Assembly (NCBI GenBank): GCA_013396525.1
Contig: VWYX01000359.1
Span: 184,858 to 248,857 of the forward strand
Origin: Chaetorhynchus papuensis
Taxonomy: Eukaryota > Chordata > Aves > Passeriformes > Rhipiduridae
Reading direction: 5' to 3'
DNA length: 64,000 bases
Made by a program: the position numbers and the translations under genes. Of this stretch, positions 26,201 to 38,330 are shown piece after piece. Position 1 is the first letter of the stretch. Each line of letters starts with the position of its first letter. Under the pieces are notes generated by a model that saw only the letters and a program-made list of their open reading frames with translations, had not been told where the DNA came from and searched no databases.

Positions 26201-29200
26201 CTATTGCATTACAATGCTGTCAGGGTGCTGGGGCATAAAGATTTTACTGCAATCATTCTGAAGCTAATACGTCCAGATACGATGATCTCAGTGTAGCTTG
26301 TTTTCCCAATAAATTTAAAAGAAAAAGCAGATAAAAAGAACTGAAAAATCCAAAAACGATACGGAAGGTTGTTAAGGTTTGGGAAGGGCACTCCAGTTTA
26401 GTAAGGCATGTAAGCTCAGACTCTTCCACATTATTATAGCACCAGTGGGGTCATGAGACTCTGGGATATGATGCATGCAGCTGGAATGGAGAGCCCTAAT
26501 TTGCAAGATATTCTAAATTTTCTCTTTTTGAGGTACTTTCCTTTTGAACATAGGTAGCTCTAGTATTCCTAGAGCTCCTGAAAGGAACACCATACAAAGT
26601 CCTGAAATCCTTCTCAGATGTCAAATGTTTAATTGTTTCTATTGGCTGCTTTAATGTTCTATTCTTACAGGGTTAAAGTTGACTGATGAGCAGCCTTTCA
26701 GAATAGCCACTAGAGCTGTATTCCCATTTTTAAATATAAAAAATGTGAAGTTAAAGTATGCATCATCCCTGCCTCAAAGCCTTAGCTCTGCCCCCAGACT
26801 CCGGAGCAGTGCAGCTAACGGGGGTGTGCACGCTCGCTGCAGCCACGGCACGTGTCTGACACACCATCCCCTTGGCAACCCCTTGTCTCATTTATCTTCT
26901 TGAATGCTCGGCTAACCTTCTCTATCTTATAGGCAGCTGCTCTGATTGGCACAGATGTTAATTAAACTAGGTAGTAACAGAGCACACGCTGGAAAGGCGG
27001 CCCTTGGAGCTGAAAGAGATCCTCGTCCGCACCACTGCCCCACCACCCTCCTCGGTTATGTGCATCGTGGAAGGAGTGGAGGAAAAATAACCTTATCCAT
27101 GTTCCTGAGATCTGTAACAGCCTCACGATGGCAGAAGAAGGGACAGGGCAAGCATCACCTGGTGGCAACAGGTGGCAAATAGAGGTCACTGGTGAGCCGG
27201 AGACGTGTACAAAACACTGCTAATCGCTAACACTGACCTAAATTAAATTTCTGTTTTCTCTGCCCATGGGTTGCAATTTTCTTTTTCATCATTTGAGCAC
27301 TGTGATCTTCCATGTTGCCCAGGGTATTCTTCCAAGGTGAAATGTATGTACCATGTACCATGATGATACGAAACTGAGTTAAAATTACAAGAAACAGCTA
27401 ATTCATCCTTCAGACCTATCTGTGTTCCTTACATTTTTCATCTGATATTCTGGAAATTTCTCCCCTAGAAATTTTCACGGTGACTTTCCTCGTTATTAAA
27501 GAATATCACAGCTATAAGGTGGTCCTAACTGCGAGAAAGACAAACCAGGAAGTTTCTCCTGAAATTCCCACTGCCACTCTACTGTAACACCCATTCACAG
27601 AATGCTGCAAAGGGCAGGATGAAATCCCAGGACATGCTGATACATGAACCTTGTTGGACATTTTAAGGCCCTATGCTTACTTCAACTTTAATAAATCCCT
27701 GTCCAATTCTCTGATCCAGAGCAGCGCACTGGTCTTCCTGCACCTGTTTACCTTGCATCAAGCTGTGCTGCAGATACAACCAGAACCTTAAATTTTGAAA
27801 GTTTTGGCTGCCCCAAAAAGTTGATGAAGATTAGGTACTGGGTAAGAGCGACTGAAACCAGGTATATCACTCTCAGATTGGATCCATCACTGAACATTCA
27901 CGCAAAGTGAAAAGATAGTTCTTGGATGTCACCTGTTTCTTTGAGGGTGTAATGAGAATTCCTCCCTCAAATGGTTGAGCTTTTACTTCAGATCTGAATA
28001 ATCACAATGATTTTTCCAAACTGAGAAAATCTGTGGATGGTGCATTTAAATAGCAACGGTTTGCTATGAGAAAGGGAATACTTTTGACATAATTTTTACT
28101 AACTGCTTTAGATTCACTTAGGTTCCAGATAACATTAAATGTAAGAGCAGAGACTAGCATGTTTAAACAAGATACTGCAAGTGTGAGAGTGTCTGGAGCA
28201 GACCCCTGTGCAATCAAAGCTGTGAGCAACGAGCAGGGATTCTCTGTTCTCCCAGGTAAGAAATTACCTGCCGACAACTCTGCAGCTGCTGGTCAGCGTT
28301 CCCTCTCATCAGTCCTCTCACTCCGTTCTGTGGGACGCTGCAGCTCCAGAAGTGCTCTCTTTCCCACGGTGTGTAACCTGAATACTTCAGGCTGTAAAAG
28401 GTCTCAGAGGATGTTACCAGGCTCAAGTCATTACCCCTCTCCCCAGCCAACATGCTGCTTAAGAACTTTATGCTCTGTTTGCCTTAATCCTTGCCGGTGC
28501 CGTTAGATGTGTCGTGCTTCCCCTTGCCTTCTCCTACCAGTTGTGATTTAAAATACATCCGAATATGACCCAGTTTCACAGCCACGGCAGGCTGTTGGCA
28601 GCACACAGAGCAGGTAGGAAGCTTCTCTAAGCTCCCTGTCTTTTTGAATCAAAAAATCATATGGTTGGTCTCACACATCCTGTGCCAAGCTCGTACGAAC
28701 TGAAGTTCAGTCAAAGTAGAGAAACACTCCTGCCATTACAGTATTAAGAGAAAAATCCTGGCTCTGTGTGCCTGCACTTGAAGTGCAAACACTATTTAGG
28801 TAGCACTGAATATCAGTTTATTGTATTTCCAAAAATTAATTAATTAATAATAAAAATTTCCTTCTATCTACCTTAACCACAGCTTTCCAAAGACATTCCT
28901 AATCAATAGCCATGCTCCTATACTACTACTCTGTTTAGTGCCATCATCCTACAGTTCCTGTAGTTTGTGAAACTGTTCAGTTTAATTCCATGATTTCACA
29001 TTTTTCAAACAGAATGCAGAAGAAAAAAGGAAGACACTATCTAGGACCTGAAACCAACACCAAAGCCCAGTCAGTATGTGTCAGAACTTCGTAATTAATA
29101 GGTTTCAGCTCCCTTGTAAAGGGCTTAAATCACTTATCCCTATTTTGTTGCCAGAAAAATCTCAATGTTCTTGTATTAAATATAATATATATTCATATAT

Positions 29201-30049
29201 ATATTTTTTCCTGAGTGTGTTCCAAAAACAGCCCATCAGCTCTAAGAAGTACTTGTTAATACCTCCATCATATGACAGCATTTGTTTGAAATATTTGCAT
29301 GCCATATAGTTCAGAGTACCTTCTTTTTTCCAGGCAACAGCTAAAAATTTTACTACAGCATTAAGAAATTTTAATGACTGTTAAAAGGTTCCCTAATGAC
29401 TATAATAAAGGACAATATTTTATTGATGTCAGCAACTAGCAGTTGACTTATGCAGTACTACTTTTTAATCTTCTGGTTTGCTGTGTTCTTATATATCTCT
29501 GCTTCAATTCTTAGAGCAAAACCTGATGCATCTCAGCTGTGATTTAATGGTTTTACTCATAGCGCTAAGAAGTCAATGCTGAAGTTACTTAATGAATTAA
29601 GTTCTGTCTCTCCAGTGCATACTCAATTTTTCACACTCTTTTGATGCTCATCATCATTTACATTTGGACAGTTGTCTATGAATCTGTGCAAAGGCTCCCC
29701 TAGGCTAGAAATCCAAAGCCCCATTGTTTATGCCACAGTTACTTTTCCAAGACATCAACAGAAGGTCCAAAATCCGATTCCCAGGTGAAGAAGACATCCC
29801 AGGCTTGGATGCCCAGTCCATTTGATTGCCAGAAATTCAAGCATGACTTTGTTACCACCTGATGCTTTTTCCTTTGTGTCTATGGAAGTGCCTGTGTTGG
29901 TCTGTCAGGACATCCTGGAAGCCTACAAAGAGAAAGGTAGAAAGCCTTTGAAAGACTGCGAAAGATCATGGAATCAAGTCAGGTATTTATTCCTGAATAT
30001 ACCCACCCCATAAGGAAATGAGATGTGGCTGGGGTTTGGGTATATTTAC
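23267..30049. other. Non-coding, no gene seen
   Basis: The stretch is unique-looking with an A16 run at 25754-25769. The largest open frame (minus strand, 25741-26112, 123 codons) ends in a run of phenylalanines encoded by that A16 tract and has no recognisable domain. A moderately GC-rich part at about 26760-27190 and an alternating purine-pyrimidine GCATGCATGC motif near 24072 are the only other textures noted. Confidence 0.6.
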
Positions 30050-30200
30050 ACTTCTGATTTACTGTATGACCTTGGGCAAGTCACTCATCCCTTTTATGCC
30101 TTTGTATCTGCATTACAGAAATAATAATTACATTTTCTGCTTCACACGGTTCTTCTGAGGCTTATTTAATGTTATCAATACACAACGCTTCACAAAATAG
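30050..30200 (+). repeat. MIR / CORE-SINE copy
   Basis: The plus strand carries TGTATGACCTTGGGCAAGTC followed by ACTCATCCC and ATGCCTTTGTATCTGCATTA. It then runs through AATAATAATTACATTTTCTG, CACGGTTCTTCTGAGGCTTA and TTTAATGTTATCAATACACA to AACGCTTCAC. That is the MIR core in full order: TGACCTTGGGCAAGTCACT, the CCTCAGTTTCC block, AATAATAAT, GGTTGTTGTGAGGATTAAAT and the AAAGCGCTT end. MIR copies in birds are few and very old, inherited from the amniote ancestor. The core box here is nearly perfect, which is notable for an element of that age. Confidence 0.88.
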
Positions 30201-30559
30201 TGGAATTATTTTAACAAATATGTCAGTCTAGAGTGGCTATCGAGAGCAACAAATTCAGAACCAGTTCTCACAGCAGTTCTTAGATCTGGCCCCACAATCC
30301 CAGACATCTATCTGAGGGAAAAAGCTCTTGAAGAGGCAGGGTTGCTCTGGCCTCTAAATGCTAGTGCAAGAATATAAAGGTAAAACAGATGCACATCTGG
30401 AGCAACCCTCATTAACTGTGTGAGAGGGAATGAGCAGGGAAAAAGGCTAACACACTGACTGGCTCCAAGCCCTGGCTGGGCTGGTGGTGGCACAGCAGAG
30501 CACAGCCCATTTAAATCACACTGCCCTCTCACGTTAATCCTTGCGGGATGCTGAAACCA
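30201..30559. other. Non-coding spacer
   Basis: A short unique segment lies between the MIR copy and the CpG-rich candidate element. I see no feature in it. The minus-strand 74-codon frame at 30308-30532 is proline- and leucine-rich and is not recognisable. Confidence 0.55.
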
Positions 30560-31130
30560 TGTTGGTTTTGATCACTTCATTCATTTGATTGCTCCAAGCG
30601 GTCGAAACGGGGTTTGGAGCATGCCTTGCACACGGAAGATGAAAGATGGAAAGGAGGTAGGCACAAATGTTTCCTACTTAGAAGTCCGGCAGTTCCTTAC
30701 AACTTATTAGCGGAGCTCCCTGGTCCTTGCAGAGACTAGGAGAGTGCAAATTAACAGAAGCAATTAATTACTCACATGTAAGCTGCTGGACTCAATCCGG
30801 GGGAATGGAGAGGACGACAGTCCAGGAGGTCAGAACGGAGCCTTAATGAGCCCTTCTGGCCTCAGACCCTGTGACTATTCAATTAGGCACGAGACCTCGC
30901 TGCGTGCCAAAAGGCCTCTCGCCCCAGCCTCCGGAGCTGCGGCTCCTTGTGCCAAGCCACAGACCTTGCCCTGGAAGTCTGGGCCGGCGTTAAACGCCGG
31001 CGAGTTGGACTGCTCTGGATCTCAGCCCTGAAATGAGGGCAGGCGAGTGACAGCCCAGCACAACTGCAGCCGCTCTTCACTGCAGTCTTGCCTTTAAGGG
31101 CATTGTGTTTTGTCGTCTTAAATTATAGTA
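30560..31130. promoter_or_regulatory. Candidate regulatory element with CpG-rich core
   Basis: This 570-bp block looks like constrained non-coding DNA. It has homeodomain-type AT cores (AAGCAATTAATTACTCAC near 30759 and CAATTAGGCAC near 30880). These are followed by about 13 CpGs within 30885-31075, including a perfect palindrome at 30983-31001. GC content is clearly above the neighbouring DNA. Frames on both strands (61 and 65 codons at 30846-31080) simply mirror the GC-rich part. The combination suggests a distal enhancer or orphan CpG island, but no alignment supports it here. Confidence 0.4.
30983..31001. other. Perfect CpG palindrome, 9-bp arms
   Basis: GCCGGCGTT and AACGCCGGC flank a single central A, giving a perfect 19-base inverted repeat with six CpG/CpG-pair positions. 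It could be a dimeric protein-binding site or a cruciform-prone sequence. I do not recognise the exact site as a known factor consensus. Confidence 0.9.
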
Positions 31131-32149
31131 AAATTGCAGTCAGCTGGGTAAACCCAAAGGCCCATGTTGTTCTTTGCTGGTTTCTGTCGTTCACAGAGTT
31201 TTCTCTCGTTGGATCTCATGTGCACCTATAGTTATTAAAAAATGCTTAAACGCTCTAATGTTCAACCGAAGGCACGGAATTTTGTGTTTAAATAAAAACC
31301 CAACTGATTTCTTTCATATGTGTTTGCTCTTTCACCCACCTCACACGTCTCCTTCAAAATGATCCCTTTCTAAGTGATTAATTTTCCATGAGAAGATGCT
31401 AACACCAGGACAGTGCAAAAATAAATATCAGAAAAGAGCAAGCAAAAGGGAATGTGTCACATACTGACTACAGGGAAACAGTGCAAAACATCTAATCACA
31501 GCAGTGCCAGGAAACTTGAACCTGTCCAAAAGGATCCAGTGCTCTCAATGTTTAATTGCTGTTGATGGCTGCTGGTCAGTCATGCATGACAATGTGTGTG
31601 TCACGCTGCTTCCTGCCTATGTTCATTCCTGTCAGCCTTCACTCCAGGTGATGAGTACGGCTTCTCTGACCAGGGGAGAGAGAGAGGGGGGGAAAAAAAT
31701 GAGCCCTCATAGACACAAAGCAACATGTACCCAAATAACCCAAGCCACAGGAATAGAGTGCCAAAAATGGACAGCAAAGGCCAGCTTCTATCAACCTCTC
31801 TACCCCTCCTTATTTATGCTCAAAAAAAAAAAAAAAAAAAAAAGAAAAAAACAAAAAGAAAAAAACAGTGTGGCATCTGCGACCGACAGTATACCAACTG
31901 GCAAGACTCAAGTCTCCTGTTTGCCTGATTATATGTTTGAACACAAGCTTGGGGCTGCATGGAGCAATTTGAATTACAATCGGGTGGCAATGAACATTAC
32001 AGTTTTTGAGGAACTGGAGCTTTAAAAACCTCCTCCTCGAGCTAATAAGAAAGAGATAGGGGGAAATGTAGGAGAAGTAACTTAAAATGTCTAGAAATTG
32101 TATAACAGCTTTCCACCACTTTCTTAAAGTGACTGTTTAATGGTTTATG
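31131..32149. other. Non-coding with long A-rich tract
   Basis: A 23-base A run followed by A-rich sequence occupies 31822-31865. It produces a poly-lysine stretch inside two overlapping open frames (173 codons at 31504-32025 and 67 codons at 31725-31928). Because the lysine run comes from the homopolymer and the flanks match nothing known, I do not call a gene. No retrogene could be recognised upstream of the A tract. Confidence 0.6.
31822..31865 (+). repeat. A-rich simple repeat
   Basis: Twenty-three consecutive A residues are followed by short A runs broken by G and C. It could be a decayed retroposon tail or slippage product. No target-site duplication was identified by eye. Confidence 0.95.
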
Positions 32150-32290
32150 TATCTGGGCCCAGATTCAGCAAAGCACTTAAGCATACATTTAAATTTAAGT
32201 ATGTGAATGATCTCATCCTTATTCAGCAAAACCCTTAAATAAATGCTTAATTTTAAGCCTGTGCTTAGCTGTGTTGCTGTAGCAGGCCCT
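32150..32290 (+). repeat. Ancient amniote-type repeat, 58-bp tandem pair
   Basis: GGGCCCAGATTCAGCAAAGC starts a block with two direct copies beginning ATTCAGCAAA at 32163 and 32221. They match at about 32 of the first 43 positions, including CTTAA-containing segments and a shared GTG. The motif resembles an old interspersed element that I remember as abundant in turtle and crocodile genomes (CAGCAAAGCACTTAAGCA followed by CATGCTTAA). I cannot give its library name. A second, separately placed copy is described at 49079-49166. Confidence 0.6.
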
Positions 32291-32475
32291 CATCACACAC
32301 TTCTGCATCCAGCTATGTCTGTCATATAATTAGAAAGAGTGCTGCTCTTTTACTTCCCCCAATGTTCTCTTCTTTTCAAAACAATAATCATTATTTAGCC
32401 ATTGTTTAACTTCCTTTTGCTCTGTGCAAAACCAGTGCCTGGGAGCCAATACACTACTTAGACGTCCAGAACGTT

Positions 32476-32560
32476 CCCATTCCACTTTGGATCCATCTGC
32501 AGTCGAAGTCAGGGTGAGTCCTGCTGCAGTCTCCAGTGGGAGCGGGGTCAGGCTCTCAGT
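32476..32560 (+). repeat. Ancient amniote-type repeat remnant
   Basis: The block runs from TTTGGATCCATCTGCAGTCG through GTGAGTCCTGCTGCAGTCTC to CAGTGGGAGCGGGGTCAGGC. It resembles the old amniote repeat unit reading roughly ATTGACTTCAGTGGGAGCAG followed by GATCAGGCCC. That element often sits beside the CAGCAAAGCACTTAAGC repeat, so this and the 32150-32290 block may be pieces of one insertion. Divergence is substantial. Confidence 0.5.
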
Positions 32561-33201
32561 CAGGACCACGCTCTGGATGTGCTGCAGTAGTACACGGACT
32601 GAGTTGTGTAAGAATGGGAAAGGCAGTGCAGAGTTGGGAGCTTTTCCTGCAACGAAAGCACAGTAACAAGGCTTCAGCTGATTCACAATTGATCCGACTT
32701 CAGCTGCGGTCGGGGTACTTTGACGAGGGAACTAAAACATCATTTCTGGACCACGACATTTCAAGCAATTAGGACATAGCATATGACGTGAGTTTTGATG
32801 ATGTAATTGTTTTACCATCATTTTGTTATTCTCTCTCTGTACTGCTTTCATTCATCTCTCCAATAAGAGGGAAATGAAGGTAGAATACAAAGCAGGGAGA
32901 AGAGCTTGTTTCACACGGTGTTTCTGGCTCATTTGAAGATGTTCCTTATTGCAATTACCACCCTTTCCCCTCTCCATACCCACACCCACCCACCACTGGG
33001 TCAGGAAGGCTGTTCAATTTCACTGATGTTAAGGATGATGATGAGAATCATGTTTAAGTGCTAATACACAGATACAAATTGAGAAATGCTGTGTAGGGAG
33101 ATCAGTCCACTTAATTTTTCCTGAATTGGCTTTTGCTAGCTTTAATATTTGGAACTTTTTGACTTCCTCTGATATCACTGAGGAGAGTCTATGTGTTTTT
33201 A

Positions 33202-33246
33202 AATTATTATTACTATTACTATTATTACTACTTCTGCTACTACTAG
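33202..33246. repeat. Trinucleotide microsatellite (TTA/TAC type)
   Basis: Imperfect units of ATT, ACT and TAC follow each other for about 45 bp. On the minus strand this encodes a serine and asparagine run inside an 84-codon frame (33029-33283), which is therefore not evidence for a gene. Confidence 0.85.
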
Positions 33247-34731
33247 AGAAGTGATATGGACAAAGAGTGCAATAGGTGCACAAGGAAGAATAACTCTACT
33301 CCATTTTTGTTATTTAATATATCTGCTCATTCTTTTTTACCACAGATTGAAAAGTGGTAGCAGAATAACTTGCTAAAGAAATCCTGGGGTACATTCAAGT
33401 GTCACAATTTCTGTGTCCAGAAGTGCCATGGAAGGAAAATAAAAACATAAATAAGTAGTTTTGCTAGAACAGAACTAATGAAGCCCTGTTTCCTACAGCT
33501 TTGTGCCTCATAATTAATTGTGAGCTACAGTTGAAGCTTTTCCCAGGGGTGGGGCACATATGGTCCATCTCTCACACTCTCTGAGAAATATATAGATAGA
33601 TATACTGTGTGGATTCTTTATGGTTAATAATGCATGAACTCACTCTGCAGTCTTGTTGTTAGGCAGGCTCCTTATCTGGTGTCTTTTCTTCACCATCCTC
33701 CTCCTTCCATCCTTCCACAACAAGTAGAGAATTTTATTTTAATCTGAAAGTTTACTGCTCTGCCAGATTTGTCTGAAATCACCAAAGAGATCAAAACCTG
33801 AATAGGTTAAACTACACACAGGAACATACACAAACATGCAGACTGTGTGACTGAATAAGCCTTACCTCTATATGAAAGGTGGCTCCCAGGTGTATACAGC
33901 ACCAGCAGATATTTTTTTTCATAACGTGTAAAAGCAAAGGGAAAATACTATCATTTAATCCTTGTGCTCTTTTGGCACCCTCTCTTACAAAGGAGAAGTC
34001 ACCAAAACTCACGAGAACTGCAATGGAGATAAGCCAAATGAGCTCAACAAGAAACGACAAACTCACTGCCAGCATGGGAACGTGCCATGAAGTCAAGTCT
34101 GTGAAGTTCAGGTTTGGAATGCGTTATGGATTCTGAAGAAAAGCTCAGACCACAGTGATGTGCGTGCTGGCACTGAGGAACTTTGTCATACATGGCCCTT
34201 TCCTTTCTGTTCTGCAGGGATGTTAGTGATTTGAAGCATTAAAAGGCGTTGTTCCCAGTTATGGTGATTTTCAGAAAATGGGGACTGTGAAAACAGGATT
34301 ATCAAACCATTGGAAACTTAGAACCACTTTTGAAGTTCAGGCCATGTAATGACTGTGTGTAGAGGAGGATGCAGCAAATCTCTTGGAACTTGGCCTTCAG
34401 TAAGATAGCCAAAAAAGCTCATGTAAAATTAATAAGCAGCCTTCCTTTTCATTTTAAATGCAACCAAAGCCCAAATGCTGGAATAAATACATTCAGTATA
34501 CAGACAGAATTTTCATAAATCAGCCATGCTTATCCATATCCTTTGTACTTTGTAACCATTAGCCATACACTCTATTGAACATAATGTTTCCTGAGATCCC
34601 TGGTGGCTTCAGTATTAATCTGAATTCTGTGATTCTACTGTCAAGTTTAAATTACAGATCTGACCATAAACTCATTAGAAAATATTCTGCTCTATTCTGT
34701 GCTTGGCTTTTCTTGATTTCATATTTTTACC

Positions 34732-34797
34732 AAAAAAAAAAAAAACCAAAAAAACAAAAAAAAACCCCCCAAACCAGAAGAAGAAGAAGAAAAAAAT
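34732..34797 (+). repeat. A-rich tract ending in (GAA)n
   Basis: Runs of A interrupted by CC and C6 are followed by four or five GAA units and another A run. It produces the lysine- and arginine-rich part of the 97-codon frame at 34575-34868, which I regard as spurious. Confidence 0.9.
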
Positions 34798-37700
34798 TGC
34801 CATTGCTCTTGCAAAAGGCTGATCTCTGTGATGAGGCAATTAGCCGAATTTATTTTAGGAAGTGTTGACAAAAGAAAAAGGATACATCTTCATCTAATCC
34901 ATAACTAACGTAAATTGGATGTTTAATGTTAGATATTTATAACAATTACACACCACATTTATTTATTTATATTTTATGTAAAGGATGAAAGCTTAATTCT
35001 CTTAACTACCAGGGGGCAAGTATAATCTGTCCAGAGGAAAGCACAGTATGGCCAGACGAAATGATAGCTCTCTCACACTGCTCTGTCATTGCAACTAAGC
35101 CCTGACATGAAAGCCTTAAGGGTGTGGTAAAAAGGACTGCCCTCCAGTGTGCTGAAAGGAAACTTCAGCATCCTTGCTCATTCGTTTTTTGTATAAAAAC
35201 TGACAGATGTGTCAAAGGTGTGATAGTTTTGTGAATAAGTAATAAGTCCTGACAAGTTGGACCTTATCATTCCCTTCAGCCTAAGGTGAGGAAGGAGCCT
35301 GGGGTAAAAGCAGGGGCAACAGAAAAGCCCTGGATGGGACTTGCGGGATAGCTCGCCTCGTTCATCTGTGCTCCTGCTGGTACAAAATGGATTTGATGAC
35401 AAATCTGATCAAATTCATGCCTGGTGTAATTTCGGAGAGGTCAGTGGTGTTACACCAGGGAAAGCATCAGTCCCTGGTGTTTATTTAGGGAAGACGGCAG
35501 AGGCTTTGGAATAGGAGCGGTGCACTGAGCCATGAGCTCCCTTCCCCTCAGCAGAGCGGTGTGGATACTCCACACGAAGGGCAGTTGGTTACCAGAATAA
35601 TGCACAAGCACTTTGTCAAAGCCTGTGTTTTCAGCATGGCTCACAGAGAAGGTGCAAGTAGTGCACTCGGCTAGTGTGACCCTTAGATGCCTTGCCCAAC
35701 ACTGCCAGATCCACCTGGAATCTCTTTCCAAACAAAAGCAAACCAAGATTCTTCTCTTTGCAATATCTAGGTCATATTACAGGGGATTTACACTCAAGTG
35801 GAAGAAAAATAAAGAAGGTTGTAATAAATTTATTTGTGAAGCAAAAGGTTTGCCTTTGTGCAGCGATAGCAAAGCTCATATTTACAATGCATAGACTTGC
35901 AAAAGATCACTAGTGCAATGAGAAACATACATGAGATAGCTTGGGAAGCAGGAATTCCAGATGGAAGGGAGCATATCCAAATGCAAATCTAAAAATATTT
36001 TTACAAGTAAATACTCATGGCCTCAGTATGTGATTTTCACAAGCTTTTGTCAGAAGGAAATAAACCAATATGGAAATGACAGCAGATGAGATACTTAAGA
36101 ACATGATTAGCTCTCAAACTTGGGAAAGAAATAAGTGCTTAGGAAATTGTAATGTTACCTAGTAGATTTACTTATCTATATATTTTTCCACTCAGGTGTG
36201 TAATAAACCAGGAAAATCTAATATAACATTCCAGATAATGGGAAAAAAGGAAAAAAAAAAAATCAGATCAAGCTAACATATTTCTGTTATACATACAACA
36301 TATATAGGCCAAATAGACAAAGGATGAGAGAACAGGATATGGTGTAAGAGTGTGCTGTGCAGTGGCATTGACTTTGCAGGTGATGGATGGTAGTAAGACA
36401 CACAACCTCAGGGACAGAGGAAACTGGGACATGTGGAAAGCAAAAATCCCAGAAGCATGAGAGGGGACTGCAGGAATAGCATGGCAGTGAAGGACGTTTG
36501 TTGAGGAAGTCAGGAGAAGGTCAGAGGCAAGAGCCAGACATTGTAAGGAAAAACACAGAGCCCAGTTTCCTGAATGCAGTGTAGCTGGAAATGGGTTCTG
36601 CAAAGGGTGTGGGGGTACCAGATGGATGTGGTGGGGCACAGAGATCTGAAATACTGCCCAATGAGGCCAGAGAAGTGCTGGCACATGGGTTTGGACTGGG
36701 GGTTCTGTTCCGCTTTTCACAGACTTGTTCTAACTACTGCCTCCTCGCCTTCTTTATATTTTAAATTGCTTCAGTGCTGTCTTTCCTCTTTTTTTTTCTC
36801 CTAAGGCCTGAAATGCGATGCCTGCTATGAACACTGTCTTCTTTTGACGTTTTCACTCCCTGATAATGCTGCAAGCTAGCCTTGAATTTTAAAGAGTGGC
36901 ACGCATGCACACACTCAAGCACTCCCACTCTGAGGCTGTCATTCTCATCAAACATCTGGAAATCTGTTTGCCAGAGTGCTGCCGCCAAATGCTCCTGCCT
37001 CATCCAGGCAGAATTGTGCTTCCCCTACAGGGTAAGCAAGAAGAGCTTGAGAGCAGATTTACAGCTGTTGATGTGGCAGCACTGAAGTCTTGTGCAGCAG
37101 CTCAGAGCTCCTTATTTATGGTTTTAACCCTCAGAGGAGTTTGGTTAGAGAACGGATTGGATATGGACATCCAAAGCCTTCTTGCAGCCTGAAGAATCCT
37201 TCCTTTTCCTTTTGTTTCTAGCATCTTTACCATCCAGCCCTTCATAACTCTGGCCAAACACAGATGGCTGTAATTCCCTCAGACACTGAGGACAGCATCA
37301 GCTTTGGTACTGAGACCTCGCTAGGCAAAGTACCACAAGATTTCATCTCTTCAGCCCAGGGGAAGAAGAAATGCAGGATCAGACTTCTCTAAATGCCAAA
37401 ATCCTATCCCCTCTCTAAAGCACTCCCTGACCTGAAGAAAACTCTGTTTCAGGCAGGACACATGAAACTGGTAACAAATATTGTTTTGTCTTACCTCAGG
37501 TCATAGGAATAAGTCCTGTTACCCTGAACTCCTGTCCTGCCAAAAAATTAATTAGGGAAATGAGGGGGAGGAAAGGCAGGAAGGTGGCATTAAGGCTCTG
37601 AAGTAAAAGAGTTGGAAAGATACCTATGGAGAAATGAGAGAAAGGGACTGTATTCAGTCCAAAATGATGCTTCTAACCAGTTCTGGATAGTGAGTGGAAA

Positions 37701-37984
37701 AACAGAGGAAGAGCAATGGGTAATGAACAGAACTGAGACAAGATAACAAGCCACCCGCAGAGACATAGCAGAACAGTAAATAAAAGGAAAAAAGCCTTTC
37801 TTGTACTTTCCATAACATCAGGGTTAGCATCCAGGATTCCCAGCGCAAAGCCCAGGCACAGCTGTTTCCTCACTAGCCTAAATAGCTTAATAGAAAATTT
37901 ACATCTTGGCTAAGACGTTCAGCATGCTGGTGTGCAGACCAGAAACGCTCGATTTTTAAAGGATTTTCCCCAAAAGGAGCAAAG

Positions 37985-38330
37985 CTTGCACACCAGGACA
38001 CGGGGAGGCATTTGATAGCACAGCACGGAAGGGGAAACTGACTATTCCGTCCCTATTAGGACAGCTGGAAGTTACAGTAAATGGGCTATTGAGAACAATG
38101 GGTTGGAGCCAATGGAAAGGCAACTTCCAAACATTTCAATTTAAAGGTCTCTCAGCTATGGAAAATGATTGCCATGGGGCTTTGTTTCAGGTTGAGGCAC
38201 CAGGGAAAGTGCATTTAGAAAGCATGACAGTCCATTTAGCAGGCATCCCTCAGCCATAGGCACAGATTCCCACAACAAACGCTCGGTTGTGTGCGAGCCT
38301 CATCTTCATCCAACTTGGAGGAAAAACACC
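37985..38330. promoter_or_regulatory. Candidate conserved non-coding element
   Basis: The segment is free of simple repeats and evenly mixed in composition. It has clustered short motifs: a CCAAT box in GAGCCAATGGAAAGG near 38108, a CAGCTG E-box near 38061 and AT-rich cores such as TTTCAATTTAAAGG near 38134. I judge it by texture only. An alignment with chicken would decide. Confidence 0.25.

Larger units (their letters stand above)
32561..37984. other. Non-coding, no gene seen
   Basis: The stretch contains a TTA-type microsatellite at 33202-33246 and an A-rich tract at 34732-34797. It also contains a minus-strand frame of 150 codons (36268-36720) without recognisable domain or start context. 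Unique sequence otherwise. I see no splice-bounded exon that looks convincing. Confidence 0.55.

Noticed and set aside
31504..32025. 173-codon plus-strand frame
   Set aside because: Its central lysine run is translated from a 44-bp A-rich repeat; flanks show no domain or conservation cue.
36268..36720. 150-codon minus-strand frame
   Set aside because: No recognisable domain, no CpG promoter or splice context, and composition similar to neighbouring non-coding DNA.
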